Source: JAUMBM01 sp964645715
Lineage (GTDB): Bacteria; Bacteroidota; Bacteroidia; Chitinophagales; Saprospiraceae
Length of the DNA stretch: 64,000 nt
Assembly (NCBI GenBank): GCA_964645715.1
Contig: CAZYAO010000015.1
Location: 1-64,000, forward strand
Direction: 5' to 3'
Numbering within the stretch: position 1 is the stretch's first letter; each line of letters starts with the position of its first letter. A program made the translations under genes and the position numbers. The notes beneath the pieces were generated by a model. The model ran no database searches. It worked only from the letters and a program-made list of their open reading frames with translations, and was not told the origin of the DNA. Shown in pieces: positions 17,785-27,222 of the stretch.

Positions 17785-19358
17785 AATTTTTCCAAATCGG
17801 CAAGGGTATTGGCTTCCGCAGCGCGCTTGTCGCGCCGCCAGCGCAGCATGCGCGGAAAGCGCAGTGCGATACCTGACTTGTGCCGGTTGCTGCGCTGGAT
17901 GCCCTCGAAGGCAATCTCAAAAACCAGTTCGGGCTGCACTGAGCGCACGGGGCCAAATTTTTCCACAGTATGCCGGCGTATCCAGGCATCTACTTCTCTG
18001 AACTCCTGGTCGGTGAGTCCCGAATAGGCCTTGGTAAAAGGCGTGAGGCTGCCTTCGTGCCAGACGGCAAAGGTGTAGTCCGTGAGCAGGTTGGCCCGCC
18101 GGCCGTGGCCCTGCTGCGCATAGATGAGCACGGCATCGACGCTGAAGGGGTCTGTTTTCCATTTCCACCAGTCACCTTTTTTGCGACCAGTATGGTAGAC
18201 TGATTGGCGGCGCTTGAGCATTACCCCTTCGGCATGCTCTGCGGCTGCTTGCTGTCGCAGGGCCGCCAGCTGCGCCCAGTCGGCAACCGCATGTGCAGGC
18301 GATAGCAGCAGCGTCTCGCTGGCAGCAGCGGCTACTAAGGTCTCCAGTAGTGCGCGCCTTTTTTCAAAAGCCTGCTGCCGCAGGTCAGCCCCTGCTAATT
18401 CGAGAAGATCATACGCCATGAATACAACCGGGGTCTCTTCGCGTTGCTTGCGGCTTACCGTCTTGCGGCCAATGCGGGTCTGCAGCATGCCAAAAGGTAG
18501 CGGCTGCCCGTTTTTCCAGGCGAGAATCTCGCCATCGAGAACACAGCCGTTGGGCAGGGCCGAGAGCATGGATTGGTATTCGGGGTACTTGTCGGTGACC
18601 AGCTCTTCGCCCCGCGACCAGACGAAGAGGCTGTCGGCACGGCGTATGAGCTGCCCGCGGATGCCATCCCACTTGTATTCGGCCAGCCAGTGGCCGGGCG
18701 GCGTGTCGAGTTCTGCGGCCACGTCTTGCAGCGCGTATGCCAGGCAAAAAGGGTAGGGGCGGGCCGACAGGTCGCCGGCTCCTTCTTCGTACAGCAGCGA
18801 GCTGAAGCGTTGCTGCTGCGGATCCCATTGTCCTGACAGGCGGTGAAGGATGACGTTTTCGTCCAGTCCGCTTGCCTTGGCGAGGGCTTTGGCGACCAAC
18901 TTGCGGGAGATTCCTACCCGCCAGTTGCCGGTGAGCAGTTTGTTGAAAATAAAGCGGCCGGCTGTGTCTAGCTGGTTCCAGGCGTCCAGCACGGCGGCCT
19001 TTTTGTCGGCCTCTTCCAGGGATTCGAGCTGCTTCAGTTGCTGCACCCAATGGTGCAGCGGATAATCGCTGTCAGCGGTTGCTGGTGGCAGCAATAGAGC
19101 GATGGTTTCGGCCAGATCGCCCACGATATGGTAACTTTCTTCAAAAAGCCAGGGCGGGAGGTCTGCCTGCCCGGCAGCCCATTCGCGTAGCTGGCGCGTG
19201 CTCACGGTGCGGCGAGGCCGCCGATCCGATAGCAAGGCTACCGCCCAGAGCTTGTCGGCTTCCTCGGCTTCAGTGAAGTAGGCCGCCAGCGCGTCGACCT
19301 TGGTATTGGTCTTGTTGGTCTGGTCAAGCTGCTGAAAAAGTAGCGCAAATCGCTTCAT
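17769..19358 (-). CDS. ATP-dependent DNA ligase of the ligase-associated repair system
   Basis: This 529-aa ATP-dependent ligase seals nicked DNA. The adenylation motif EYKWDGIRG places the nucleophile at Lys229, followed by LDGEILAW (motif III), GVMLKRR (motif IV) and WWKWK (motif V), and it has the N-terminal domain expected of this family. It overlaps the exonuclease gene by 4 nt, so the two are co-translated, and PdeM is divergent next door. This is the bacterial ligase-associated DNA damage response set. The usual DEAH helicase partner is not in the cluster or elsewhere in the window. Confidence 0.93.
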   Translation of the reverse strand: MKRFALLFQQLDQTNKTNTKVDALAAYFTEAEEADKLWAVALLSDRRPRRTVSTRQLREWAAGQADLPPWLFEESYHIVGDLAETIALLLPPATADSDYPLHHWVQQLKQLESLEEADKKAAVLDAWNQLDTAGRFIFNKLLTGNWRVGISRKLVAKALAKASGLDENVILHRLSGQWDPQQQRFSSLLYEEGAGDLSARPYPFCLAYALQDVAAELDTPPGHWLAEYKWDGIRGQLIRRADSLFVWSRGEELVTDKYPEYQSMLSALPNGCVLDGEILAWKNGQPLPFGMLQTRIGRKTVSRKQREETPVVFMAYDLLELAGADLRQQAFEKRRALLETLVAAAASETLLLSPAHAVADWAQLAALRQQAAAEHAEGVMLKRRQSVYHTGRKKGDWWKWKTDPFSVDAVLIYAQQGHGRRANLLTDYTFAVWHEGSLTPFTKAYSGLTDQEFREVDAWIRRHTVEKFGPVRSVQPELVFEIAFEGIQRSNRHKSGIALRFPRMLRWRRDKRAAEANTLADLEKLLLGG

Positions 19359-20389
19359 GTGGATTGTGTATCTGTGTCGGCAATCGGTGTTGGTTCGGGA
19401 TTGTCAAGATTTTCTCCCTGAAAACGGGTGCTGACGACCCTGCTTTCGATGCCCCGATGGTTGAGCCATTGGGCAAAAGTGTCGGCATAGCCGTGAGTGG
19501 TATACACCTGGCTGGCGCCGGAGGCCGCTACGGCCTCATTGAGGCCCTGCCAGTCGGCATGGTCACTGAGCACAAAGCCACGGTCGGCAGCCCGGCGGCG
19601 GCGGGCGCCGCGCAGGGCCATCCAGCCGGAGGCAATGCCCAGTGAGAAGGGGCGGAGTTTCTCCAGCCAGGGGGTATTGAGTACGGAGGGAGGCGCCAAT
19701 ATGAGCCCGCCTGCTATGTCCCTGCTGCGCAGGGCCGGCGCTATGCGCAGGCTGACAGGCAGCAGCAGCCCTTGCTGTCGCAGGACTTCGTTGACATTTT
19801 CGACGGCTGCATGGGTATAAACGGGGCCTATGGAGCTGTCGATGTTGGCCAGTATGCGCTGGGCTTTACCCAGTGCATAGGCAATCAGGACGCTGTTGAC
19901 GCCCAGCGAGCGGTTACTGGCCCACCAGCGATTGATTTCGTCCATGACCACCGCCTGCGGCTGCCAGCGGTAGATGGGCAGCCCAAAGGTACTTTCTGTT
20001 ACAAAATGCTGGCAGGGAACGGCCTCATAGGCCTCAGACAGGCCGTCGGCCTCGGTCTTGTAGTCGCCGGATACAACCCATACCTCACCTTTGCAGGCTA
20101 CCCGTATCTGGGCTGATCCCGGCACGTGGCCGGCAGGATGAAAGGAAAATTCGACGCCCCGGTGATTGATCACCTGCCCGTAAGCCGCTCCTTGGATTTG
20201 TATGTCGCCCAGTCGGTGGCGGATGACGGGTAGAGCTGCGTGGGTAGACAGGTAGTGGGCGTGCCCCCAGCGCGCATGGTCGCTGTGGCCATGCGTGATG
20301 AGCGCCCTGCTGACGGGCAGCCAGGGATCGATGTATACATCCGCTTTTTCACAATAAATGCCGCGCGGGCTAAACGTAAGCAGTGCCAT
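19355..20389 (-). CDS. Ligase-associated DNA exonuclease (metallo-beta-lactamase fold)
   Basis: The 344-aa protein has the metallo-beta-lactamase metal site HGHSDHARWG near residues 40-49, followed by YGQVINHRGVEFSFHPAGHVPGSAQI and VVSGDYKTE. This is the SNM1/beta-CASP-like exonuclease family that travels with ATP-dependent ligases. The ATG at 20389 gives the family N-terminus MALLTFSPRGIY; an ATG at 20416 would add nine residues. It is co-transcribed with the ligase, with a 4-nt overlap. It probably trims DNA ends before ligation; that is inference from the cassette. Confidence 0.9.
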   Translation of the reverse strand: MALLTFSPRGIYCEKADVYIDPWLPVSRALITHGHSDHARWGHAHYLSTHAALPVIRHRLGDIQIQGAAYGQVINHRGVEFSFHPAGHVPGSAQIRVACKGEVWVVSGDYKTEADGLSEAYEAVPCQHFVTESTFGLPIYRWQPQAVVMDEINRWWASNRSLGVNSVLIAYALGKAQRILANIDSSIGPVYTHAAVENVNEVLRQQGLLLPVSLRIAPALRSRDIAGGLILAPPSVLNTPWLEKLRPFSLGIASGWMALRGARRRRAADRGFVLSDHADWQGLNEAVAASGASQVYTTHGYADTFAQWLNHRGIESRVVSTRFQGENLDNPEPTPIADTDTQST

Positions 20390-20462
20390 AAGCGTTACAA
20401 CAAAATTGTCCTGCATTGGTTGGCCATGCAGGGTATCTACACGTTTATATCCATTGGCTGCT

Positions 20463-21113
20463 ATGTTGTCTACCTCACTGCAGACGGTAAGTCTGCAACT
20501 GCTGCCGGAAAAGGTTATTTATTTACCTGAGTACAACTGGCTGTTGCTAGCTGATTTGCACGTCGGCAAGGCAGCTCATTTTCGCCGTCAGGGTATCGCC
20601 TTGTCCGACGGCAGCCTGGCTGCCGACCTCACGCGTCTCAGCGAGCTGCAGCAGCGGCTGCAGCCTGCTGCAGTGGTTGTGCTAGGGGATCTATTTCACG
20701 CGACAGCCAATGCCGAGTGGGCTGATTTTGCCGCCTGGCTGGAGGCGCAACCGGCACCCATGGTGCTGGTTGCCGGCAATCATGATCGTTTTTTTATGAA
20801 AAAAATGCCCGCCACGCAGCTCAGGCTGGAGCGGGGCACGCTCGCAGCCGGGCGGCTGCGGCTTAGCCACGCGCCAGAGGTAGCGGGGGAAAATGACGGG
20901 CTGAATATTTGTGGCCACCTGCATCCGGGGCTGCAGCTGCAAGGGCGTGCAGGTATGCGCCTGCGGTTACCTTGCTTTTGGCTTCGCCCCCAACAGTTGG
21001 TGTTGCCTGCCTTTGGCGGACTCACCGGCCTTTCGCTCATCCGGCCGGCGAAAGGCGACAGGGTGGCAGTGGTTGCCGAAAACCAGTGCATCTGGGCACA
21101 GGGAGCTGATTAG
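20463..21113 (+). CDS. pdeM: Ligase-associated DNA damage response endonuclease PdeM
   Basis: This 216-aa calcineurin-like metallophosphoesterase has LLLADLHVGKAAHFRRQG, VVLGDLFHA, LVAGNHDRF and the late ICGHLHPG, which together give the two-metal site. The LHVGKAAHFR form is characteristic of the ligase-associated PdeM family and not of general phosphoesterases. The ATG at 20463 is chosen because the family starts close to this point. The upstream frame up to 20358 overlaps the start of the exonuclease gene and has no family similarity. It is divergent from the exonuclease and ligase pair. Confidence 0.88.
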   Translation: MLSTSLQTVSLQLLPEKVIYLPEYNWLLLADLHVGKAAHFRRQGIALSDGSLAADLTRLSELQQRLQPAAVVVLGDLFHATANAEWADFAAWLEAQPAPMVLVAGNHDRFFMKKMPATQLRLERGTLAAGRLRLSHAPEVAGENDGLNICGHLHPGLQLQGRAGMRLRLPCFWLRPQQLVLPAFGGLTGLSLIRPAKGDRVAVVAENQCIWAQGAD

Positions 21114-21171
21114 CTTTTTAATTTATACTTACTGCGCATCTGGCTCAATAAAATTATCGGGATAAATGTTA

Positions 21172-21179
21172 TAACTTTG
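21172..21179 (+). promoter_or_regulatory. Candidate -7 box for the TamB gene
   Basis: TAACTTTG matches the Bacteroidota TAnnTTTG consensus and lies 17 nt before the ATG at 21197. No convincing -33 TTTG is visible at the right distance, and the transcript leader would be very short, so confidence is moderate. Confidence 0.4.
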
Positions 21180-21196
21180 CATAGCTTATCGCCAGC

Positions 21197-24100
21197 ATGG
21201 AAGAAAATTACAACAACATTGACGAGAACCCTGCGCCAGAAAAGGCAAAATCCGCTCGCCCAGCCTGGCGAACGAAGCGGGGCAGGGTTGCTGTTGTGCT
21301 CGTCTTGTTGATTTCGCTGGTCGTCACACTCCTGCAGTTACCGGTTATTCACGAACAGCTTCGAAAGAAGGCTGAGTCTTGGTTGTCTGCTAAGCTGGAT
21401 GCAGCGGTGCGCGTGGGCAAACTGCGTATCTCCGGAATCGATCAGATAGAGCTGAAGGATGTATTGGTTCCTGATTACCGCTCAGATACATTGCTGTCTG
21501 CTGGCAGTGTCTTCGTGGATTTTCGCATTGGCACGGGCTTGGTACTGGGTATGCCGCTGGAAGTGGAAGCTATTGATGTACGTGCAGTGCGCCTGTACGA
21601 TCGCCGGCTGTTGGGCAGTGAGCAAAGTACGCTGACCTATGCCATCAACCGCCTGTCTAATCCGACAGCCAAGAAAGATACCCTGGGGCCTAATATTCGG
21701 CTTCGCCACATTCAGTTGCAGGATGTTGCATACCTCAACCTCGATAGCCTGAAGGGTAAACGTACGTATGCCTATGTGGGAAAGGGAAGGCTGTCGTTTA
21801 CGGCTTTCGATTTGCGGGCGAGGCGTATAGCATTGTCAACCGTAATATTGGATAAGCCGGTTGTGCAGCTGACTAGCTTCGCTGCAGGTGAATCATTGCC
21901 GCCGGCCGCAACAGCTGCTTCCAGACCGTTCTCCTTTGCAGTGGAGGACTTTCTGATCAAAAACGGGACGTTTGCACTGCATGACGATCGACGTGCTCCG
22001 GCCGAGCGTATTACGCCCGACCAGATCGATTTCAGGCACTTGGATGTCTATCGCATACAGGTGGCCATTAATTGTTTTTCTTATGAAGGGGATACCGTGT
22101 TGGCCGAGGTGGAGGGTATTAGTTTGCGGGAAAAAAATGGGTTTATCCTTAATAAGCTGGCCTCGCGGGAAACGTTGATTTCTCCTAAAGGTATCAGTCT
22201 GGAGGGGTTGACGATTGAGACGCCTCACAGTCGGTTGGGTGATACTTTGCGGTTTGATTTTGACGGCTTTGCTGCATTCAAACGGTTTACGGATGATGTG
22301 CGGCTCGACGCGCGGGTGCGCAACAGCCGGGTGGCGATCAGGGATATATCGGCTTTCGCGCCGGCCTTGCAGCGAAATGCTTTTTTTCGGGCCAACCGGG
22401 ATGCTGTTCTGCAGCTGGAGTCGCGCATTCGGGGTGAAATTAACAATCTGAGTACGCGCAAGACAACTATTGCATTGGGGGATGGTCTGCGGTTGGTGGG
22501 TGATTTTGGTTCCCGCAACCTTGCTGTGCGCAATGAAGAGGTAGTCAATCTCAACCTGCAGCTGCTGGAGGTAAGTGTGCCTGCCCTGCGACAGCTTCTG
22601 CCGGGTTTTAAGCCTCCGCCTGCTTACGACCGGCTCGGTCGCATACGGTTTAGTGGCCGGTTTGATGGTTTCTTCGCAGATTTTGTGGCGTTCGGGGAGT
22701 TTAGGACAGGGCTTGGCGGTGTTCGTGCCGATATGCGGATGAATTTTAAGGAGGGAGCCGATAAGGCAACGTACGCCGGTACACTAAGTATGTTGGACTT
22801 TAATATCGGAAAGTTACTGGATGTGCCTAGTCTTGGCAATGTGAGTTTTGCTACGGCTATTAAAAATGGCCGGGGACTGGGAGCTAACGCATCGGCGGAA
22901 CTAACGGCCAAAATTCAGTCGCTGGTCTTTAAAGGGTATAATTATCGCAATGCCTCTTTGTCGGGTACACTGAAGAATACGTCCTTCAATGGCGAATTTG
23001 CTATCAGGGATGAAAATATTGATCTGAATTTCAAAGGGGAGGTGAGTCGGATCGATTCTGTCACTCGTTTTGATTTTGTTGCGAGTATCGCTTCCATGGC
23101 ACTCAAGCCGCTCAATCTTTCTAAGGATGAGCTTACGCTGGCTGCCAATCTGCGGCTGAATGTAAGCAATCGTCGTTTTGCCTCGATTAATGGAGAAGTG
23201 GCAGTGTCAGATGTCGTGCTGCAGAAAAATAAGTCGGAGCGCTATGAGCTGTCAAGTATCGTGCTAAAATCCGGGAGTAGTCCCACAGGTGAAAAGGAGA
23301 TAGTCTTGCATTCTGAAATAGCCGAGGGCAGCCTGCGCGGTGAGTTTGAATTGGGGCAGTTGCCAGCAGTATTACAGAATTATGTGTACGACAATTACAG
23401 GGGCTTTGCCGGCAGACTGGGGGTCAAGCCTGTCAACAGAAAATTGTCGGCAGTCAATATGCGGTATGAGCTTTCGATTAAGGAATCGAGAGGATTGCAT
23501 TTGCTACTGAATAATAAGCTCGGCCCCGTGCACAATCTGCTGTTGAAGGGTAGCTTTGACAGTGAACGGGATGCGTTGTCAATCGATCTGCAGTTACCGG
23601 AATTTCGCTACGACAATGTTGTCCTGAAAGGCTGCACGATTTACTCGAGCAGTAAGGATATGATTGATTTCCAGACGGAGGCATTTGAAGTAGGCAAAAG
23701 GAAGTTTTCTACCCTCATTATCAATAATTACACCACGGGTAGTTCAATCGATTTTGGTATCACGTACAAAGAGGCCAATGCCCAACTCGATAAGTTTAGT
23801 GTCGACGGGATTTTTAGTCTGGAGGACTCTAGCCGCTATAAACTGGTTTTTGATAATCCTAAGCTTACGCTCTTTTCGCTGGATTGGAAGCTGGATCGTA
23901 GTAATTTTATTGTTTTTGGGAAAAATTATCTCGATATCAGCAACCTGAGTCTCAGTAATCAACAGAAGCGTATTTATTTGACAGATAATGAGGAAGGAGG
24001 AATTAGTTTGGGCTTTCAGCGATTTTCTTTCGATCTGCTTGATAGCCTGACAAACTATAAAATTCTGAATTTCGGGGGCTTGTTTGATGCAGAAGTAAAG

Positions 24101-26062
24101 GTTGGCAATGTCTTTAAGCTTCGGGATATGCGACTCAAACTGGAGTCGGATGCTTTTTCCATCAATAATGACGATCTCGGTTGGCTACGGCTCGATGCGG
24201 AGCTACCTTCTATGCAGGATCAGCTCGATGCTTACTTGTCTGTTACGCGCGATAGTATGCAGATGATTGTGGAGGCCACTTACAACCTGGCGGACTTGCC
24301 GCGGCAGGCAGGTGTGCGCGCGGGAAGTGCTGCATTGCAAAAATCGTATTTTGATATCAATCTGGCTTTCGCTAACTATCCGCTGAAAATCGCGGAGTAC
24401 TGGCTGGGTACCGGCATCAGCGGAACATCCGGTCAGTTTGATGCGGATTTGCAGGTCAATGGTCTGCCGCGCGACCTGAATGTGGGTGGCTGGCTGTTGG
24501 CAGAGCGAGGGGCTTTTACTGTCAACTATCTCAAAACTCGCTATCGCTTTGACCGGTCTTTCGTGCGTGCATCCGATAATTTGTTTGATGCCACCAATAC
24601 AAAGATATTTGATAAGTTTAACAACAGTGCTACGCTTACAGGGGGGATCGGACATGAAGATCTCCGCAATTTGCGACTGAGTTGCGAACTTTCGACAGAT
24701 AAGTTTCTGGCTTTTGACCTGAATAAGGGGGATAATAATATGTTCTATGGTACGGCCATCGCTGCAGGCAGGGTTGTATTTAGTGGTTTGCTCAAGCAGC
24801 CGACCATTTATGCGCAGCGAGCCCGGACCCTCGATGGTACCAAGATTATCATCCCAATGACAGAAACGGCCGAAGCTAAAAATAGCCTCGACATACGATT
24901 TAAAAAGAAATCTATTGCTGCTGAAACGACAGATAAACAGCGGGCCAATGAAATTGCAGGACTGAGTCTGATTATTGAACTCACGATTACACGTGAAGCG
25001 GAGATGCAGATTATCTTCAATGAGCAGGCGGGGGATATTATTAAGGGTAAAGGGGTAGGGAATATCCGGATGGAACTCAGTTCCTATGGTGAGTTTAGTA
25101 TGGTGGGTGATTACAACATCATTGAGGGGAATTACCTGTTTACGCTTTATAATTTCATCAATAAGGATTTTCTTGTGCGCGATGGCGGATCCATTCGCTG
25201 GGAAGGAAATCCATACGAGGCTAAGATTAATCTTACAGCTGAGTATAAAGACCTTAGGGCCGCTCCTGCAACCTTTATACAGGAGTATCTCTCGGATGCC
25301 AATGGTGATTTGTTGCGTGAGGCGGGCAATGCTACGCCCGTGCAGCTGCAGTTGTTTCTGCAGGGCGATTTGCTCAAGCCGGATATTTCCTTTGCCGTTG
25401 ATTTTCCGGACTTGCGCGGACAGCTCAAGAATTTTACGGATAATAAGCTGCGTTTGTTGCGGCAGGATCAAAACGAACTCAACCGACAGGTGTTTGGCCT
25501 GATTGTCGTAGGTCAGTTTATTCCGTCAGATCTTTCTTTCAGGGGGGCACAGGTGGTGACCAATACCCTGAGTGAGTTTCTGAGCAATCAGCTTTCACTG
25601 CTCATTAATTCTTTTGTTACCGAACTCTGGGGTGAGGAAAATGCCGGTATAAACCTCGATATTGCTTACAATCAGTACACTTCTCTGTTACAGGCCGATG
25701 GACAGCAGGGGCTCAGCCAGATCGGTCGCAATGGTCTTGAGGTGAATATTCAGAAAAATTTCCTCAACGATCGTCTATCGGTGCAGCTGGGGGGCAATGT
25801 TGACTTTGCCAGCGGTTTAAACAATGTGGCCCCGTCTAACAATGGTGCAATATGGGGTAATGATTTTGCGCTCGAGTATGCTATCAATGATGCGCGTACG
25901 CTCAAATTAAGGATTTATCAAAGGCGTGTGCCGGATATAGGGGGCGGGAGAAGAATAGAAGTGGGGAGTGGTTTGGCTTGGCGTAGAGAGTATAGTTCAT
26001 TTCGCGAATTCTGGGACGGGTTTAAGAGAGATGCTCAAAAAACAAAGGCAGGGACAAATTGA
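21197..26062 (+). CDS. TamB-like translocation and assembly module protein (AsmA/DUF490 family)
   Basis: The 1,621-aa protein has one N-terminal membrane anchor (about residues 31-48) followed by a very long beta-rich periplasmic body. Its C-terminal domain from about residue 1,200 has the TamB signature FTDNKLRLLRQDQNELNRQV and VVGQFIPSDLSF. Proteins of this family bridge the periplasm and are implicated in outer-membrane protein assembly or phospholipid transport. There is no TamA/BamA-type partner next to it in this window, which is common in Bacteroidota. The gene is uninterrupted and lies alone between pdeM and the phosphate transporter. Confidence 0.9.
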   Translation: MEENYNNIDENPAPEKAKSARPAWRTKRGRVAVVLVLLISLVVTLLQLPVIHEQLRKKAESWLSAKLDAAVRVGKLRISGIDQIELKDVLVPDYRSDTLLSAGSVFVDFRIGTGLVLGMPLEVEAIDVRAVRLYDRRLLGSEQSTLTYAINRLSNPTAKKDTLGPNIRLRHIQLQDVAYLNLDSLKGKRTYAYVGKGRLSFTAFDLRARRIALSTVILDKPVVQLTSFAAGESLPPAATAASRPFSFAVEDFLIKNGTFALHDDRRAPAERITPDQIDFRHLDVYRIQVAINCFSYEGDTVLAEVEGISLREKNGFILNKLASRETLISPKGISLEGLTIETPHSRLGDTLRFDFDGFAAFKRFTDDVRLDARVRNSRVAIRDISAFAPALQRNAFFRANRDAVLQLESRIRGEINNLSTRKTTIALGDGLRLVGDFGSRNLAVRNEEVVNLNLQLLEVSVPALRQLLPGFKPPPAYDRLGRIRFSGRFDGFFADFVAFGEFRTGLGGVRADMRMNFKEGADKATYAGTLSMLDFNIGKLLDVPSLGNVSFATAIKNGRGLGANASAELTAKIQSLVFKGYNYRNASLSGTLKNTSFNGEFAIRDENIDLNFKGEVSRIDSVTRFDFVASIASMALKPLNLSKDELTLAANLRLNVSNRRFASINGEVAVSDVVLQKNKSERYELSSIVLKSGSSPTGEKEIVLHSEIAEGSLRGEFELGQLPAVLQNYVYDNYRGFAGRLGVKPVNRKLSAVNMRYELSIKESRGLHLLLNNKLGPVHNLLLKGSFDSERDALSIDLQLPEFRYDNVVLKGCTIYSSSKDMIDFQTEAFEVGKRKFSTLIINNYTTGSSIDFGITYKEANAQLDKFSVDGIFSLEDSSRYKLVFDNPKLTLFSLDWKLDRSNFIVFGKNYLDISNLSLSNQQKRIYLTDNEEGGISLGFQRFSFDLLDSLTNYKILNFGGLFDAEVKVGNVFKLRDMRLKLESDAFSINNDDLGWLRLDAELPSMQDQLDAYLSVTRDSMQMIVEATYNLADLPRQAGVRAGSAALQKSYFDINLAFANYPLKIAEYWLGTGISGTSGQFDADLQVNGLPRDLNVGGWLLAERGAFTVNYLKTRYRFDRSFVRASDNLFDATNTKIFDKFNNSATLTGGIGHEDLRNLRLSCELSTDKFLAFDLNKGDNNMFYGTAIAAGRVVFSGLLKQPTIYAQRARTLDGTKIIIPMTETAEAKNSLDIRFKKKSIAAETTDKQRANEIAGLSLIIELTITREAEMQIIFNEQAGDIIKGKGVGNIRMELSSYGEFSMVGDYNIIEGNYLFTLYNFINKDFLVRDGGSIRWEGNPYEAKINLTAEYKDLRAAPATFIQEYLSDANGDLLREAGNATPVQLQLFLQGDLLKPDISFAVDFPDLRGQLKNFTDNKLRLLRQDQNELNRQVFGLIVVGQFIPSDLSFRGAQVVTNTLSEFLSNQLSLLINSFVTELWGEENAGINLDIAYNQYTSLLQADGQQGLSQIGRNGLEVNIQKNFLNDRLSVQLGGNVDFASGLNNVAPSNNGAIWGNDFALEYAINDARTLKLRIYQRRVPDIGGGRRIEVGSGLAWRREYSSFREFWDGFKRDAQKTKAGTN

Positions 26063-26140
26063 TCGTATCGGTCGAATGTTAACCCAATATTAAGTGTGTA
26101 TTAAATGCAGCTTGACAGACTTGTTTTTTAATTAGCTTGC

Positions 26141-26171
26141 TTTGTGTGCAGCAGCTCATTGACTATCTTTG
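26141..26171 (+). promoter_or_regulatory. Promoter for the PiT-type transporter gene
   Basis: TTTG at 26141-26144 and TATCTTTG at 26164-26171 are separated by 19 nt, a full match to the Bacteroidota sigma-A pattern. It supports the ATG at 26205 as the start, since the longer frame from 26169 would overlap the -7 box. Confidence 0.7.
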
Positions 26172-26204
26172 TCCTACCTCATTTCTGTTACCAGCTACAA
26201 TTGC

Positions 26205-27173
26205 ATGGACAGTACTTTTGTAATCTCTTGGGTAGGCTTTATGCTTGCCGGCTATTCAGTGATCGGCAATGATTCGATCCAGACATTAGGAACTTTCCTG
26301 AGTTCTAATGAACAGCGACCTTGGTACGTATTGTGGCTCTTTGCCGGATCATTACTAACTGCTTCATTGCTGTACAGTTGGTATTATTATGCGGGCGATG
26401 TTTCGTATGCCCGACTTGAAAAATATCCATTTCCCGAAAGTTTTGGGTGGACCTACTTGTTGCCTCCTTTGACATTGTTGTTAATCACCCGTTTCGGAAT
26501 ACCAGTTAGTACAACCTTTATCATTCTCACGTTTTTTAATCCTACCAATCTGGGTAAGATGGTAGAAAAGTCGCTTGCTGGCTATGTACTCGCTTTTGTG
26601 GCTGCCATTGTCATCTATGCTGTAATTGCCAAATCATTGGAGAAACGGTTCATAGAGAATCCCATTAAACCAAGGGAAGAGGTAGTCTGGACCGCCTTAC
26701 AGTGGCTATCTACTTCCTTTCTCTGGACGCAGTGGCTTGTTCAGGATTTTGCTAATATATATGCCTACTTGCCACGGATACTTTCTGTACAAGAGCTGGT
26801 TATTTCCCTCATCATGTTGCTTACACTGCTGGCGTTCATATTTTTTATGCGGGGGGGCAATATACAGAAGGTAGTCAAGTCAAAAGTTAATACAGTTGAT
26901 ATTCGATCAGCAACGATTATTGACTTTACCTATGGTTTGGTTTTGTTGTATTTCACGGAAGTTAATAACATCCCGATGAGTACTACATGGGTTTTTGTTG
27001 GCTTGCTAGCCGGTCGTGAATTATCACTGCGCTTTCGCCTTTATCGGGAAGTAACGATGGAGACATTTCGTATGATTGGTCTTGATTTGGCGAAAATCAT
27101 GTTTGGTCTGGTGATTTCAATTCTTTTAGTCGTCGTTATGAAGTGGCTCACGGGGGAAACAGGATTTTTCTAA
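26205..27173 (+). CDS. PiT-family inorganic phosphate transporter-like protein
   Basis: The product is 322 aa with about eight to nine membrane helices. It has the PiT signature halves: VIGNDSIQTLG near the N-terminus, GIPVSTTFIILTFF in the middle, and NNIPMSTTWVFVGLLAGREL near the end. PiT proteins couple phosphate uptake to protons or sodium in the inner membrane. It is shorter than classical PitA (about 500 aa), and specificity for phosphate is from family only. The start follows a well-formed promoter; it converges with the regulator gene ending at 27223. Confidence 0.82.
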   Translation: MDSTFVISWVGFMLAGYSVIGNDSIQTLGTFLSSNEQRPWYVLWLFAGSLLTASLLYSWYYYAGDVSYARLEKYPFPESFGWTYLLPPLTLLLITRFGIPVSTTFIILTFFNPTNLGKMVEKSLAGYVLAFVAAIVIYAVIAKSLEKRFIENPIKPREEVVWTALQWLSTSFLWTQWLVQDFANIYAYLPRILSVQELVISLIMLLTLLAFIFFMRGGNIQKVVKSKVNTVDIRSATIIDFTYGLVLLYFTEVNNIPMSTTWVFVGLLAGRELSLRFRLYREVTMETFRMIGLDLAKIMFGLVISILLVVVMKWLTGETGFF

Positions 27174-27222
27174 TTCTCACGAAGATATCAGGTAATTGGC
27201 TGTTTTATCCTTTGTATGTTCA

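Noticed and set aside
24203..25471. Minus-strand frame of 422 codons inside the TamB gene
   Set aside because: It is wholly antisense to the conserved TamB C-terminal region, and its composition looks like a reverse translation of that domain.
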